Assembly: GCF_001546115.1 (NCBI RefSeq)
Contig: NZ_KQ955208.1
Span: 1,381,005-1,445,004 of the forward strand
Source: Paracoccus aminovorans
GTDB taxonomy: Bacteria > Pseudomonadota > Alphaproteobacteria > Rhodobacterales > Rhodobacteraceae
DNA: 64,000 nucleotides
Direction: 5' to 3'
The notes under the pieces were generated by a model, which saw only the letters and a list, made by a program, of their open reading frames with translations, searched no databases and was not told the origin of the DNA. A program made the position numbers and the translations under genes. Each line of letters opens with the position of its first letter. The first letter of the stretch is position 1. Positions 8,792 to 18,585 of the stretch are shown in pieces.

Positions 8792-9985
8792 ATGAACGCC
8801 CCCATCCCCGCTGCACCGATCACGCAGGATCTTCTGACCATCCCGCGCAAGCTGCCGGAATCGGCGCTGACGAATATCGTCGGCCTGACCCGCGACCAGC
8901 TGCGCGACGCGCTGGTCCAGGCCGGGACGCCCGAAAAGCAGGCCAGGATGCGCGTCGGCCAGATCTGGCAATGGGTCTATCACTGGGGCGTGCGCGATTT
9001 CGCGCAGATGACCAACCTCGCCAAGGATTACCGCGCCTTCCTGGCCGAGCGGTTCGAGATCGCGCTGCCCGAGATCGTGACCCGCCAGATCAGCGCCGAC
9101 GGCACGCGCAAATACCTGCTGCGCATCGCCGGCGGGCATGAGGTCGAGACGGTCTATATCCCCGAGGAATCGCGCGGCACGCTGTGCATCTCGTCGCAGG
9201 TTGGCTGCACGCTGACCTGTTCCTTCTGCCACACCGGCACGCAGAAGCTGGTGCGCAACCTGACGGCGGGCGAGATCGTCGGCCAGGTCATGGTCGCCCG
9301 CGACGACCTGGGCGAATGGCCCAAGCCCGGCGCGCCCAAGGACGAGACCCGGCTGGTCAGCAATGTCGTGCTGATGGGCATGGGCGAGCCGCTGTATAAC
9401 TTCGACAATGTCCGCGACGCCATGAAGGTGGTGATGGATGGCGAGGGCATCAGCCTGTCGCGCCGCCGCATCACGCTGTCGACCAGCGGCATCGTGCCCG
9501 AAATCGCCAAGACCGCCGAGGAGATCGGCTGCCTTCTGGCCGTCAGCTTCCACGCCACCACCGACGCGGTGCGCGACACGCTGGTGCCGGTGAACCGCAA
9601 GTGGAACATCGAGACGCTGCTGAACGCGCTGCGCGAATACCCGCGCCTGTCGAACAGCGAACGCATCACCTTCGAATATGTCATGCTGGACGGCGTGAAC
9701 GACAGCGACGAGGACGCCCGCCGCCTGGTCAAGCTGATCCGCGGCATCCCGGCCAAGATCAACCTGATCCCGTTCAACGAATGGCCGGGCGTAGCCTATC
9801 GCCGTTCGAGTTGGGAGCGGATCGAGGCCTTCGCCGACATCGTGCACAAGGCCGGCTATGCCTCACCGATCCGCACGCCCCGGGGCGAGGATATCATGGC
9901 CGCCTGCGGCCAGCTGAAATCCGCGACCGAGCGCGGCCGCAAGTCCCGGGCCGAGATCGCGGCCGAGACCGGCAGCGCGGCCTGA
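8792..9985 (+). CDS. rlmN: Dual-specificity 23S rRNA/tRNA adenine-C2 methyltransferase RlmN
   Basis: RlmN is a radical-SAM enzyme that methylates C2 of A2503 in 23S rRNA and A37 in some tRNAs. The [4Fe-4S] cysteines are C139, C143 and C146 (CTLTCSFC), and the methyl-carrying cysteine is in the C-terminal [14 protein letters not shown] and SFHATTD are further family motifs. 397 residues is normal. The sequence CCTATATAGG about 40 bases upstream could hold a -10 element, but I see no clear -35. Confidence 0.95.
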   Translation: MNAPIPAAPITQDLLTIPRKLPESALTNIVGLTRDQLRDALVQAGTPEKQARMRVGQIWQWVYHWGVRDFAQMTNLAKDYRAFLAERFEIALPEIVTRQISADGTRKYLLRIAGGHEVETVYIPEESRGTLCISSQVGCTLTCSFCHTGTQKLVRNLTAGEIVGQVMVARDDLGEWPKPGAPKDETRLVSNVVLMGMGEPLYNFDNVRDAMKVVMDGEGISLSRRRITLSTSGIVPEIAKTAEEIGCLLAVSFHATTDAVRDTLVPVNRKWNIETLLNALREYPRLSNSERITFEYVMLDGVNDSDEDARRLVKLIRGIPAKINLIPFNEWPGVAYRRSSWERIEAFADIVHKAGYASPIRTPRGEDIMAACGQLKSATERGRKSRAEIAAETGSAA

Positions 9986-10051
9986 GCGGACCTGCGAAAG
10001 GCCGCGTCAGCATCCGCTTACGTGCTCCATCGTCAGCGTTTCGCCAATCGA

Positions 10052-10075
10052 CGCCAGGGCTCTGGCGCCGTTTCC
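10052..10075 (+). terminator. Weak hairpin after rlmN
   Basis: CGCCAG, loop GGCT, CTGGCG, then CCGTTTCC. A six-pair stem without a proper U-tract; a possible weak terminator between rlmN and the PepSY operon. Confidence 0.35.
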
Positions 10076-10126
10076 TCAGCCTGTCGCCGCGGCAATCCGC
10101 CCGGCGCTTGCAAAGGAAAACAGCCC

Positions 10127-10390
10127 ATGGAACTGAAGCGATTCACGCTGGCCCTGGCCCTGGCCGCCACGCCGCTTTCGGCATTCGCGATGCCGGCCGT
10201 CGGGGATATGGTCGGCACCAACCCGGCCGATGCGACCGCCGCCCTTGAAAAGGCCGGGTGCAAGGTCAAGGAATTCGAGCCGGAAGGCGGCAAGATCGAG
10301 GCCAAATGCACCGATGCCGACGGCAAGAGATGGGAGGTCTACATCGACCCCAAGAGCGGCGCCGTCACCGAGATCAAGGCTGATGGTTGA
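10127..10390 (+). CDS. Small secreted PepSY-like protein
   Basis: 87 residues: signal peptide MELKRFTLALALAATPLSAF cleaved near AFA-MP, then one PepSY-type fold (ALEKAGCKVKEFEPEGGKIE ... WEVYIDPKSGAVTEIKADG). PepSY domains are small periplasmic modules often linked to redox or protease control. Two cysteines could form a disulfide. The ATG at 10127 follows AAGGA; the frame upstream is not protein-like. It overlaps the following b561 gene by four bases, so the two should act together. Confidence 0.8.
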   Translation: MELKRFTLALALAATPLSAFAMPAVGDMVGTNPADATAALEKAGCKVKEFEPEGGKIEAKCTDADGKRWEVYIDPKSGAVTEIKADG

Positions 10391-11031
10391 GCATGTCGCG
10401 CCTGGCCAAACCCGACACCGGGGGCGCCGTCGCGCCCCCCAATCCCTGGGATCCGCTGATCCGCATTTCCCATTGGGGCATCGCCGCCGCCGTCTTCGTC
10501 AACGGATTGATCGTCAAGCCCGGTGGCACCATTCACATCTGGATCGGATGGGCGGCGATGGCACTGCTGGCCGCCCGCCTGGTCTGGGGCCTCGTCGGCC
10601 CCCGCGAGGCGCGGTTTGCCGCCTTTCCGCCCGCTCCGCTGAGCGCGCTTCGGCATCTGGGACAGGTGCTGCGCGGCAGGGCGTGCGAATACCCCTCGCA
10701 TAATCCGGCGGGGGCGATGATGGTCTATGCGCTCTGGCTGGGCCTGATCGTCGTCATCGCCACCGGTCTGGTGATGACAGGGGGCAAGACCCCGATCACC
10801 ATCGCCGAGGAACGGGCGGCGGTCGCGGCGGGCGACTGGTCCGTCCTTGTCAAGGACGATGCCGCAGGCGATGATCGCCCCCAAGACACCAAGCTTGTCG
10901 AAGAGGTGCATGAGATTGCCGCCAACCTGCTGCTGTTCCTGGCGGTGCTGCATGTGCTGGGCGTGGCGGCCGAAAGTCGGGCCCTGGGGCGCAACCTGGT
11001 GCGGCCGATGATCCGCGGCAAAGACCGGTAG
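10387..11031 (+). CDS. Cytochrome b561-family membrane protein
   Basis: About 214 residues with four transmembrane segments and histidines suited to bis-haem ligation (ISHWG near the start, HIWIGW, and HEIAANLLLFLAVLHVLG near the end). It ends VRPMIRGKDR, like other b561 electron carriers. TTG at 10387 has AAGG seven bases upstream and overlaps the PepSY stop; ATG at 10393 is the alternative start. An extra hydrophilic loop (about 140-165) lies before the last membrane segment. Likely moves electrons between the quinone pool and a periplasmic partner, possibly the adjacent PepSY protein (inference). Confidence 0.85.
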   Translation: MSMSRLAKPDTGGAVAPPNPWDPLIRISHWGIAAAVFVNGLIVKPGGTIHIWIGWAAMALLAARLVWGLVGPREARFAAFPPAPLSALRHLGQVLRGRACEYPSHNPAGAMMVYALWLGLIVVIATGLVMTGGKTPITIAEERAAVAAGDWSVLVKDDAAGDDRPQDTKLVEEVHEIAANLLLFLAVLHVLGVAAESRALGRNLVRPMIRGKDR

Positions 11032-11036
11032 AGACG

Positions 11037-11576
11037 ATGGACGGGCGCAAAAAGACCTCGTGGCGGAATCAATCCGCCGCCCTGGCGCTGCTCTTGCTGC
11101 TTCAGACGGTGGCGGCCGTGTTCTTCGTCGGGGATGCCCTGACCGATTTGCTGAGCTTTCCCGGCACCGCCCACGCCATCATCGAGGCCCTGGTCGCGCT
11201 GGCCTTGATCCTGGGCATCGTCATCGGCGGCTGGCAATTGCGGCTGACGCTGGAGCGGCTGCGCGACCAAGAGCGGATGCTGGACGCCGCGCGTGGCGAC
11301 ATGGCCCGGATCGTCGAGGGCCAGTTCGAGATCTGGGGCCTTACCTCAGCCGAGCGTGACGTGGGAAGGCTGGCGCTGAAGGGCCTGGACGTGGCCGAGA
11401 TCGCCACCATTCGCAGCGCGGCGCAGGGCACGATCCGGGCGCAGTTGACGCGCATCTATGCCAAGGCGGGCGTCTCGGGACGGGCCCAGTTCGCAGCCTG
11501 GTTCGTCGAGGACCTGTTCAGCGACAGACCGGCGGCGAAGGAAGACGGCGCGCGCGCCGTCCCGCAGGAGCCCTAG
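11037..11576 (+). CDS. Membrane-anchored LuxR-type transcriptional regulator
   Basis: The 179-residue protein has two transmembrane helices (about 13-32 and 47-66), a charged, probably coiled-coil linker (68-95) and a C-terminal GerE/LuxR helix-turn-helix (101-160: LTSAERDVGRLALKGLDVAE then KAGVSGRAQFAAWF). It has no receiver or autoinducer domain, so any signal must come through the membrane part. It starts five bases after the cytochrome b561 stop, in one operon with PepSY and b561. A redox or periplasmic sensing role is inference. Confidence 0.8.
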   Translation: MDGRKKTSWRNQSAALALLLLLQTVAAVFFVGDALTDLLSFPGTAHAIIEALVALALILGIVIGGWQLRLTLERLRDQERMLDAARGDMARIVEGQFEIWGLTSAERDVGRLALKGLDVAEIATIRSAAQGTIRAQLTRIYAKAGVSGRAQFAAWFVEDLFSDRPAAKEDGARAVPQEP

Positions 11577-11682
11577 CCCCCGCCCGCTTCCCGCCATCAC
11601 GCCCGGTTGATCTTTCGCCGTGATTCTTGCCCCTCGCGCCCCTAGGTCGTAGAAGCGTCCCGACCCGCGAGTGAGGCGCCCC

Positions 11683-13206
11683 ATGACCCATCCCAAACCC
11701 GTCGTCCTTTGCATCCTTGATGGCTGGGGCATTTCCGCCCGACCGCAGCAAAGCGCGCCGGACCAGGCCAGCACGCCGAACTTCGACCGGCTGATGCGCG
11801 ACTGCCCGCATGCCACGCTGACCACCTTCGGCCCCGATGTCGGCCTGCCCAAGGGCCAGATGGGCAATTCCGAGGTCGGCCACACCAATATCGGCGCCGG
11901 CCGCGTCGTCGCCATGGACCTGGGCCAGATCGACCTCGCCATCGAGGACGGCAGCTTCTACCGCAACACCGGGCTTGGCGAATTCATCCGCAAGCTCAAG
12001 GCCTCGGGCGGCACGGCGCATCTGATGGGCATCATCTCGGACGGGGGCGTGCACGGCCATATCCACCATGTCGTCGCCGCCGCCCGCGCCCTGACCGAAA
12101 AGGGCGTGCCGGTCGTGGTCCACGCCGTCACCGACGGCCGCGACGTGCCGCCGAAATCCGCCCTGGGTTTCCTGACCGAACTGCAGGGCAGCCTGCCCGA
12201 GGGCGCGCGCATCGGCACCGTGGTCGGGCGCTATTTCGCCATGGACCGCGACAACCGCTGGGAGCGCGTCGCCCGCGCCTATGCCCTGATGGTGCAGGGC
12301 AAGGGCCTACCCGCGCCGGATGCCGCCACCGCGGTCGCCGATGCCTATCGCCAGGACGAGACCGACGAATTCATCCAGCCCCGGGTGATCCGCAACTATC
12401 CCGGGGCCAAGGACGGGGACGGGTTCTTCTGCCTGAACTTCCGCGCCGACCGGGCGCGCGAGATCCTGGCGGCGGTGGGCGAGCCCGGCTTTTCCGCCTT
12501 CGACACCGGGCGGCGACCGGAATGGGCGGCGCTGCTGGGCATGGTCGATTATTCGGAGCGCCACGACCAGTTCATGGACGCCGCCTATCCCAAGCGGCAG
12601 GTGGTGAACACGCTGGGCGCCTGGGTGGCGCGGAAGGGCCTGCGCCAGTTCCGCCTGGCCGAGACCGAGAAATACCCGCATGTCACCTTCTTCCTGAACG
12701 GCGGCAAGGAGACGCCGGAGCCGGGCGAGGACCGTTTCATGCCGCAAAGCCCCAAGGTCGCGACCTATGACCTGGCGCCCGAAATGGCCGCACCCGAGGT
12801 CAGCGCCAAACTGGTCGAGGCCATCGGCGCCGGCTACGACCTGATCGTGGTGAATTTCGCCAATCCCGACATGGTCGGCCATACCGGCAGCCTGCCCGCC
12901 GCGATCCGCGCCTGCGAGGCGGTGGACCAGGGCCTGGGCATGATGCTGGACGCGCTGGACCGCGCCGGCGGCGCGGCGGTGGTCATCGCCGACCACGGCA
13001 ATTGCGAAACCATGATCGACCCCGAGACCGGCGGCCCGCATACCGCCCATACCGTGAACCCGGTGCCGGTCATCGTCTATGGCGGCCCGGCCGGCGCCAG
13101 CCTGCGCGACGGCCGGCTGGCCGATGTCGCGCCGACGGTGCTGGAGCTGATGGGCCTCGACCTGCCGGAGGAAATGACCGGCCGCTCGCTGATCGCGCGC
13201 GCATGA
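11683..13206 (+). CDS. gpmI: 2,3-bisphosphoglycerate-independent phosphoglycerate mutase
   Basis: GpmI interconverts 3- and 2-phosphoglycerate in the cytoplasm using two metal ions. The alkaline-phosphatase-type site is visible: D13 in ILDGWG, the nucleophile S63 in QMGNSEVGHTNIG, and the C-terminal metal motifs VIADHGNCE and HTAHTVNPVPV. About 507 residues is normal. A GAGG six bases before 11683 fixes this ATG rather than the GTG at 11671. Its stop overlaps the envC-like start (ATGA). Confidence 0.95.
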   Translation: MTHPKPVVLCILDGWGISARPQQSAPDQASTPNFDRLMRDCPHATLTTFGPDVGLPKGQMGNSEVGHTNIGAGRVVAMDLGQIDLAIEDGSFYRNTGLGEFIRKLKASGGTAHLMGIISDGGVHGHIHHVVAAARALTEKGVPVVVHAVTDGRDVPPKSALGFLTELQGSLPEGARIGTVVGRYFAMDRDNRWERVARAYALMVQGKGLPAPDAATAVADAYRQDETDEFIQPRVIRNYPGAKDGDGFFCLNFRADRAREILAAVGEPGFSAFDTGRRPEWAALLGMVDYSERHDQFMDAAYPKRQVVNTLGAWVARKGLRQFRLAETEKYPHVTFFLNGGKETPEPGEDRFMPQSPKVATYDLAPEMAAPEVSAKLVEAIGAGYDLIVVNFANPDMVGHTGSLPAAIRACEAVDQGLGMMLDALDRAGGAAVVIADHGNCETMIDPETGGPHTAHTVNPVPVIVYGGPAGASLRDGRLADVAPTVLELMGLDLPEEMTGRSLIARA

Positions 13207-14441
13207 GACTGACGCTGCTTCTGCCGGTGGCGCTGGCGCTGGGGCTGGTCTCGATGGCGCCGGCGCAGACCGCGACCCCGACCCAGGGCGACGGGCAGCT
13301 GGGCCAGGCCGCGGCCGAGGCGGCCGAGGCCGCCGAGATGCTGCGCGCCGCCGTGGGCCAGCTGGACCAGGCGCTGACCGAGGACGACCAGGTCGCCTCG
13401 CTGACGCGGATGATCCGCGCCTATGAGCAGGGCCTGTCGGCGCTGCGCGACGGGCTGCGCCGCGCCGGCGTGCGCGAGCAGGAAATCCGCACCGAATTCG
13501 ACGCCCGCCGCGACCGGCTGGGCCGGGTGCTGGGGGTGATGACCTCGATGCAGCGCTCGCCCGAGACCATGCTGCTCTTGCATCCCTCGGGGCCCGAGGC
13601 TTCGGCCCGGGCCGGGATGATCCTCGCCTCGGTCGCGCCGGGGCTCGAGGCCGAAGCCAAGGAGATGCAGCAGAAGCTCGAGGAGATCCGCACCGTCCGC
13701 GCCATCCAGCTGAGCGCCGCCAATGTGCTGGCGCAGGGCCTGGGCCAGGTGCAGGAGGCGCGGCGGCTGCTGGCCTCGGCCGTCACCGACCGTTCCAGCC
13801 TGCCGGTGCGCTTCGGCGAGGACCCCAAGGAACTGACCGCGCTGGTGCAATCGGCCGATACGCTGGACGCCTTCGCCTCGGGCATCACCGGGATGGAGCA
13901 GGACGTGGGCGCGCCCATGGCCGATTTCGAGGGCGCCCAGGGCAGCCTGGCGCTGCCCGCCATCGGCAAGGTGATCCGCCGCTACAACGAACCCGACGCG
14001 GCCGGGGTGGAACGCCCGGGACTGGTCATCGCCACCGCGCCCGCCGCGCTGGTCACGACCCCCTGGCCCGCGACGATCCGCTATCGCGGTCCCTTGCTGG
14101 ATTACGGCAATGTGATGATCCTTGAACCCGCGCGCGACTATCTGATGATATTTGCCGGCCTCGCGCAGGTCTTTGGCGAGACCGGCGACGTGCTGGCGGC
14201 GGGCGAGCCCGTCGGGCTGATGGGCGGCGCGGAACCGCCGGCGCAGGAATTCGGGGCCGAGTTCGTCGCCAATGCCGCCACCGGCGGCGGCGCCGGGCAA
14301 AGCGAAACACTGTATGTTGAACTGCGCCGGGGCAAGGAAATGCTGGACCCGGCCGAGTGGTTCGTGATGAATCCGATTATCGGCGATGCCACGCAGGGTG
14401 GAACGGGCCAAAACGCAACCGGGCAGGACGGGACGGAATGA
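13203..14441 (+). CDS. EnvC-like murein hydrolase activator
   Basis: 412 residues: signal peptide (MRLTLLLPVALALGLVSMAP), long coiled coil (about 35-200) and a C-terminal LytM/M23-like domain (RYRGPLLDYGNVMILEPARD onward). EnvC-type proteins activate amidases at the septum and are usually non-enzymatic; the HxH zinc motif of active M23 peptidases is not visible, as expected. It overlaps gpmI and ctpA by ATGA at both ends. The gpmI-envC-ctpA order is common in alphaproteobacteria. It is probably periplasmic. Confidence 0.85.
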   Translation: MRLTLLLPVALALGLVSMAPAQTATPTQGDGQLGQAAAEAAEAAEMLRAAVGQLDQALTEDDQVASLTRMIRAYEQGLSALRDGLRRAGVREQEIRTEFDARRDRLGRVLGVMTSMQRSPETMLLLHPSGPEASARAGMILASVAPGLEAEAKEMQQKLEEIRTVRAIQLSAANVLAQGLGQVQEARRLLASAVTDRSSLPVRFGEDPKELTALVQSADTLDAFASGITGMEQDVGAPMADFEGAQGSLALPAIGKVIRRYNEPDAAGVERPGLVIATAPAALVTTPWPATIRYRGPLLDYGNVMILEPARDYLMIFAGLAQVFGETGDVLAAGEPVGLMGGAEPPAQEFGAEFVANAATGGGAGQSETLYVELRRGKEMLDPAEWFVMNPIIGDATQGGTGQNATGQDGTE

Positions 14442-15856
14442 AACACTATCTTCTGGCAGGGGCGATCGGCACGCTTGCGGGCGCCGTGGTCGCCACGCAA
14501 TTCGCCGGCCCCCTGGTCGCGCAGGAAACCGGCAAGAACGCCTCGGTCTATGAGCAGCTCGACCTGTTCGGCAATGTCTTCGAACGGGTGCGCGCCGATT
14601 ACGTCGAGTCGGTGGACGACAAGAAGCTGATCGAGGCGGCGATCAACGGCATGCTGACCTCGCTCGACCCGCATTCCTCCTTCCTGGCCGCCAAGGATTA
14701 CGAGGACATGCAGACCCAGACCCGCGGCAGCTTCGGCGGCCTCGGCATCGAGGTCGGGCAGGAAGACGGGCTCGTGAAGGTCATCTCGCCCATCGACGAC
14801 ACGCCGGCGGCCGAGGCGGGCGTGAAGGCCGGCGATTTCATCACCCATGTGAACGGCGAATCGCTGATGGGGCTGAACCTCGACGAGGCGGTCGAGAAGA
14901 TGCGCGGCCCCATCGGCTCGGAAATCAAGATCACCATCCTGCGCGAGGGCGAGAAGGAACCCTTCGACCTGACCATGACGCGCGACACCATCAAGCTGAC
15001 CGTGGTCAAGACCCGGATCGAGGGTCACGCCGTGGTGCTGCGCGTCACCACCTTCAACGACGAGACCATGGACACGCTGCGCACCGAGATGGCCAAGGCG
15101 ATCAAGGACGCCGGCGGCATCGACAAGGTCACGGGCTTCGTGCTGGACCTGCGCAACAACCCGGGCGGGCTGCTGAACCAGGCCATCGACGTCTCGGACG
15201 CCTTCCTCGACAAGGGCGAGATCGTCTCGACCCGCGGCCGCAAGCCCGAGGAATCGGAACGCTGGAACGCCAAGCCGGGCGACCTGGCCGAGGGCAAGCC
15301 GATGGTGGCGCTGATCAACGGCGGCTCGGCCTCGGCCTCGGAGATCGTCACCGGCGCGCTTCAGGACCACCGCCGCGCCATCGTCGTGGGCACCAAGTCC
15401 TTCGGCAAGGGCTCGGTCCAGACCGTGATGCCGGTCACCGCCGACAGCGCCATCCGCCTGACCACGGCGCGCTATTACACGCCGTCCGGCCGGTCGATCC
15501 AGGCGCTGGGCATCCAGCCCGACATCATCGTCGAGCAGCCGACCCCGCTCCAGGCCGCGGAGGGCGAGGACGAGAACAAGCCCAAGACCGATTCGAAATT
15601 CCTCAGCTCCGAGGCCGACCTGCGCGGCGCGCTGAACAACGACGCCGTGTCGGACGAGGAGAAGAAGCAGATGCAGGAGGAGGCCAAGGAGGTCGAGGCC
15701 ACCGCCAAGCTGCGCGAGGAGGATTACCAGCTGGCCTATGCCGTGGACATCCTGAAGGGGCTGGCGGCGATGGACTACAACGCCAAGGCCGTGCCCGAGG
15801 CGGCCAAGCCCGCCAATACCGGCGAGAACGCGGCGCAGGGCGCGCAGACGCAATGA
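14438..15856 (+). CDS. ctpA: C-terminal processing protease CtpA (S41 family)
   Basis: 472 residues with an N-terminal hydrophobic export segment, a PDZ domain (about 85-165, [20 protein letters not shown]) and the S41 catalytic domain. The nucleophile serine lies in [15 protein letters not shown] and the general-base lysine in [11 protein letters not shown]. It cleaves C-termini of periplasmic or membrane proteins. The C-terminal tail (after about 390) is charged and probably helical. The start overlaps the upstream stop as ATGA. Confidence 0.94.
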   Translation: MKHYLLAGAIGTLAGAVVATQFAGPLVAQETGKNASVYEQLDLFGNVFERVRADYVESVDDKKLIEAAINGMLTSLDPHSSFLAAKDYEDMQTQTRGSFGGLGIEVGQEDGLVKVISPIDDTPAAEAGVKAGDFITHVNGESLMGLNLDEAVEKMRGPIGSEIKITILREGEKEPFDLTMTRDTIKLTVVKTRIEGHAVVLRVTTFNDETMDTLRTEMAKAIKDAGGIDKVTGFVLDLRNNPGGLLNQAIDVSDAFLDKGEIVSTRGRKPEESERWNAKPGDLAEGKPMVALINGGSASASEIVTGALQDHRRAIVVGTKSFGKGSVQTVMPVTADSAIRLTTARYYTPSGRSIQALGIQPDIIVEQPTPLQAAEGEDENKPKTDSKFLSSEADLRGALNNDAVSDEEKKQMQEEAKEVEATAKLREEDYQLAYAVDILKGLAAMDYNAKAVPEAAKPANTGENAAQGAQTQ

Positions 15857-16341
15857 CCGGGCTGTTGGGGCCTTCGGGCCTGCCCTATCGGCCCTGCGCC
15901 GGGGTGGTGCTGATCAACCCGGCCGGGCTGGTCTTTGCCGGGCAGCGCATCGACAACCCGACCCCGGCCTGGCAGATGCCGCAGGGCGGCATCGACGCGG
16001 GCGAGACGCCGCGCGACGCCGCGCTGCGCGAGCTGGTCGAGGAGACCGGCGTCACCACCGATCTGGTGGACGTGCTGGCCGAGACCGCCGACTGGGTGAC
16101 CTATGACCTGCCGCCCGAGCTGCTGGGCAAGGTCTGGAAGGGCAAATACGGCGGCCAGAAGCAGAAATGGTTCGCCATGCGCTTCCTTGGCCCGGACGAG
16201 GCGGTGCGGATCGCTACCGAACATCCCGAATTCGACCGCTGGCAGTGGATGCGCGCGGCCGATGTGCTGGAATCCATCGTGCCCTTCAAGCGCGATGTCT
16301 ATGCGCGCGTGTTGGGCGAGTTCCGCGAGATTCTGGCCTGA
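15853..16341 (+). CDS. rppH: RNA pyrophosphohydrolase RppH
   Basis: The 162-residue Nudix hydrolase removes pyrophosphate from 5'-triphosphate RNA and so starts mRNA decay. The Nudix box spans about 45-67 ([20 protein letters not shown], then TG). The N-terminal [21 protein letters not shown] and the internal KWFAMRF block are RppH-specific. It is the last gene of the gpmI-envC-ctpA-rppH operon, overlapping ctpA by four bases. Confidence 0.94.
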   Translation: MTGLLGPSGLPYRPCAGVVLINPAGLVFAGQRIDNPTPAWQMPQGGIDAGETPRDAALRELVEETGVTTDLVDVLAETADWVTYDLPPELLGKVWKGKYGGQKQKWFAMRFLGPDEAVRIATEHPEFDRWQWMRAADVLESIVPFKRDVYARVLGEFREILA

Positions 16342-16365
16342 TCGCGCCGGTGGCGCGGCCGGTTT

Positions 16366-16387
16366 GGGTATTTACAGAGCAAAGAAG
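16366..16387 (+). repeat. Intergenic GGGTATTT...CAAAGAAG motif, copy 2
   Basis: GGGTATTTACAGAGCAAAGA followed by AG lies 24 bases after the rppH stop, next to a terminator. Same motif as at 5108-5129 but in plus orientation. Confidence 0.6.
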
Positions 16388-16390
16388 TCG

Positions 16391-16419
16391 AAGGGCGGCC
16401 GGGGTGGGCCGCCCTTTGT
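16391..16419. terminator. Bidirectional terminator between rppH and the lytic transglycosylase
   Basis: A ten-pair perfect stem AAGGGCGGCC (16391-16400) / GGCCGCCCTT (16407-16416) between converging genes. There is a short T-run on the plus side. Confidence 0.8.
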
Positions 16420-16422
16420 CGT

Positions 16423-17673
16423 TCAGCTGCGCAGCAGGGCCAGCAGGCTTGTGTCGGCATAGCCGTCGGGCGTGACGCCGCGGGCGCGCTGGAAAGCCTT
16501 GATCGCCTCGGTCGACTGGCTGCCGAGCTTGCCGTCCACCCCGCCGGTGTCGAAGCCCTTGGCCATCAGCAGGCGCTGGATCTCGGCCTTTTCGCTGGTC
16601 GAGAGCGTGCGGTCGCCGCGCGGCCATGACCCTTGGATGCCGGGGCGGCCGGCGATGGATTCGCCCAGGTAGCTGACGGCCAGGGCGTAGCTGTCCGAGG
16701 CGTTGTATTTCAGGATGGCGCGGAAGTTTTCCGTGATCAGGAAGGCCGGGCCGCGCGATCCGGCCGGGACCAGGATCGAGCCCGAGGGCATCGCGCTGCC
16801 GTTCCGCGTCCGCACGCCCATCGCCGCCCATTGGCTGCCCGAGCGCTGCACCGCCTTGCCGGCGTTGTTGAAGTCGAAGCCGGGCGGCAGGATGACCTCG
16901 GTCCCCCAGGGCTGGCCGGGGCGCCAGCCGTTCTGGCGCAGGTAATGCGCGGTCGAGGCCAGCGCGTCGGTCGGGTCGTCCGACCAGATGTCGCGGCGGC
17001 CGTCGCCGTTGAAATCCACCGCATGCGCCAGGAAGGACGAGGGCATGAACTGCGTATGCCCCATGGCGCCGGCCCAGCTGCCGACCATATGGGCGCTGTC
17101 GACGTCGCCCGACTGGATGATGCGCAGCGCCGAGACCAGCTCTCCGGCGAAGAATTCGCCGCGCCGGCCGTCATAGGCCAGCGTCGCCAGGGCCGGCACG
17201 ATGCGGGTATTGCCGCGACCCGCGCCGAAGTTCGATTCCATGCCCCAGACCGCCAGCACCACCTCGCGCGGGACGCCGTAGCGCGATTCGATGGCGGCCA
17301 GCGTCGAGGAATATTGCGCCGCCTTGCTGCGGCCGGTGGCGCCGCGCGTGCCGATGGCGCCGTCGAGATAGTCCCAGACCGGTTTGGCGAATTCGCTCTG
17401 CTTGCGGTCCAAGGCGATCAGGCTGGGCATGAAATGCGCATCCGCCATGGCGCGGTCGAAGGTCGCGCCCGAGATCCCCGCCGCCAGCGCGCGGGGCCGG
17501 AAGCTGGCCACCCAGGTCTGGAAGCCGGATTCGCTGCCCTGGCCGCCGGCGGTGGGCAGGCCGGCGAAATTGCCGCCGGGGGCGCCGGGCGTGCGGTTCA
17601 TCGACACCCCGCAGCCGGCCAGGCTGGCAATCAGGATCGCGCCAAGGGCGATGCGGGAAATCCGTCTGGTCAT
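16423..17673 (-). CDS. Lytic murein transglycosylase (MltB type) with peptidoglycan-binding domain
   Basis: 416 residues. The N-terminus is a lipoprotein signal with lipobox LAGC at about 18-21. The catalytic SLT domain contains VPREVVLAVWGMESNFGAG, whose glutamate is the expected catalytic acid. The last 60 residues (EIQRLLMAKGFDTGGVDGKL and on) form a PG_binding_1 domain. It cleaves glycan strands to 1,6-anhydromuropeptides in the periplasm. It is transcribed alone; a short unremarkable gap lies upstream. Confidence 0.9.
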   Translation of the reverse strand: MTRRISRIALGAILIASLAGCGVSMNRTPGAPGGNFAGLPTAGGQGSESGFQTWVASFRPRALAAGISGATFDRAMADAHFMPSLIALDRKQSEFAKPVWDYLDGAIGTRGATGRSKAAQYSSTLAAIESRYGVPREVVLAVWGMESNFGAGRGNTRIVPALATLAYDGRRGEFFAGELVSALRIIQSGDVDSAHMVGSWAGAMGHTQFMPSSFLAHAVDFNGDGRRDIWSDDPTDALASTAHYLRQNGWRPGQPWGTEVILPPGFDFNNAGKAVQRSGSQWAAMGVRTRNGSAMPSGSILVPAGSRGPAFLITENFRAILKYNASDSYALAVSYLGESIAGRPGIQGSWPRGDRTLSTSEKAEIQRLLMAKGFDTGGVDGKLGSQSTEAIKAFQRARGVTPDGYADTSLLALLRS

Positions 17674-17740
17674 GCTGCCTGTCCGCTCGTGCTTGTTCTG
17701 GTTGCGGGCCAGTCTAGCGGCGGTGGCGGGCGATGGATAG

Positions 17741-18055
17741 TCAATCCTCGCCGTAAAGCGGCTCCATCTGCGCCACGATCACCGCGTTCTCGGCCAAGGC
17801 GCGGTCCATCAGGGCGCGCTCCTCCTCGGGGATCTCATGGCCCTCGGCCAGGCGCTCGTCGATGCTGCCGTGGCCGGTGACCTCGATCGGGGCCAGGCCC
17901 GCCTGCTTCAGAATGGCGACGGTTTCGCGCACCGCCTCGTCCTCGTCCTTGCCCGAGGCGTAGCAGACCAGCGCGGCGCCCGTCGCACCTTCCGGCAGGC
18001 CGTCATCCCTGGCGCGGCCGACCTCGACCAGAAGCGTATAGACCTGCTGGGTCAT
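17741..18055 (-). CDS. Conserved hypothetical protein, 104 residues
   Basis: Acidic soluble protein beginning MTQQVYTLLVEVGRARDD; no signal, membrane span or motif recognised. Alternating strands and helices suggest a small alpha/beta fold. The AAGG seven bases before 18055 supports this start; the open frame upstream opposes ybaK and is not protein-like. It is divergent from ybaK with a 55-base gap. Function unknown. Confidence 0.7.
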   Translation of the reverse strand: MTQQVYTLLVEVGRARDDGLPEGATGAALVCYASGKDEDEAVRETVAILKQAGLAPIEVTGHGSIDERLAEGHEIPEEERALMDRALAENAVIVAQMEPLYGED

Positions 18056-18110
18056 GGCTTTCCCTTCCTGCGGTTTTGCCGTCATATCGCCCGAAACCAA
18101 GGAGGGGACA

Positions 18111-18581
18111 ATGAGCAAGAGCCTGCGCCGCGTGCAATCGGCCCTGGAGGCCGCGGGCCTCGCGGTCGAGATCCGCGAGACCGACGACAGCGCCCGCACC
18201 GCCGAGGGCGCGGCGGCCGCAGTCGGCTGCGCGGTCGACCAGATCGCCAAGTCGATCATCTTTCGCGGCGAGGACTCGGGCCATGTCGTCCTGTTCCTGA
18301 CCGCCGGCGGCAATCGCGTCGATCCGGCCAAGGCCACGGCGCTGGCCGGGCAAAGCCTGGGCAAGGCCGATGCCGAGCTGATCCGCGCCGAGACCGGCTT
18401 TGCCATCGGCGGCGTCGCCCCGGTCGGTCACCTGAACCGGATCGAGGCCTGGCTGGACCCGCGCCTGCTGGATTTCGAGCAGGTCTGGGCGGCGGCGGGC
18501 ACGCCGCGCCATGTCTTTGCCATCGCCCCCGCAGAGCTGCTGCGGCTGACCGGGGCCACGACGGCCGATTTCACCGCCTGA
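18111..18581 (+). CDS. YbaK/EbsC-family aminoacyl-tRNA deacylase
   Basis: 156 residues matching the YbaK/ProX editing-domain fold: IAKSIIFRGEDSGHVVLFLT and GFAIGGVAPVGHL are typical. Such proteins hydrolyse mischarged tRNA (for example Cys- or Ala-tRNAPro); the exact specificity is not clear here. A near-perfect AAGGAGG site lies just before the ATG at 18111, ruling out the longer frame start. It is followed by a bidirectional terminator. Confidence 0.88.
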   Translation: MSKSLRRVQSALEAAGLAVEIRETDDSARTAEGAAAAVGCAVDQIAKSIIFRGEDSGHVVLFLTAGGNRVDPAKATALAGQSLGKADAELIRAETGFAIGGVAPVGHLNRIEAWLDPRLLDFEQVWAAAGTPRHVFAIAPAELLRLTGATTADFTA

Positions 18582-18585
18582 CATG

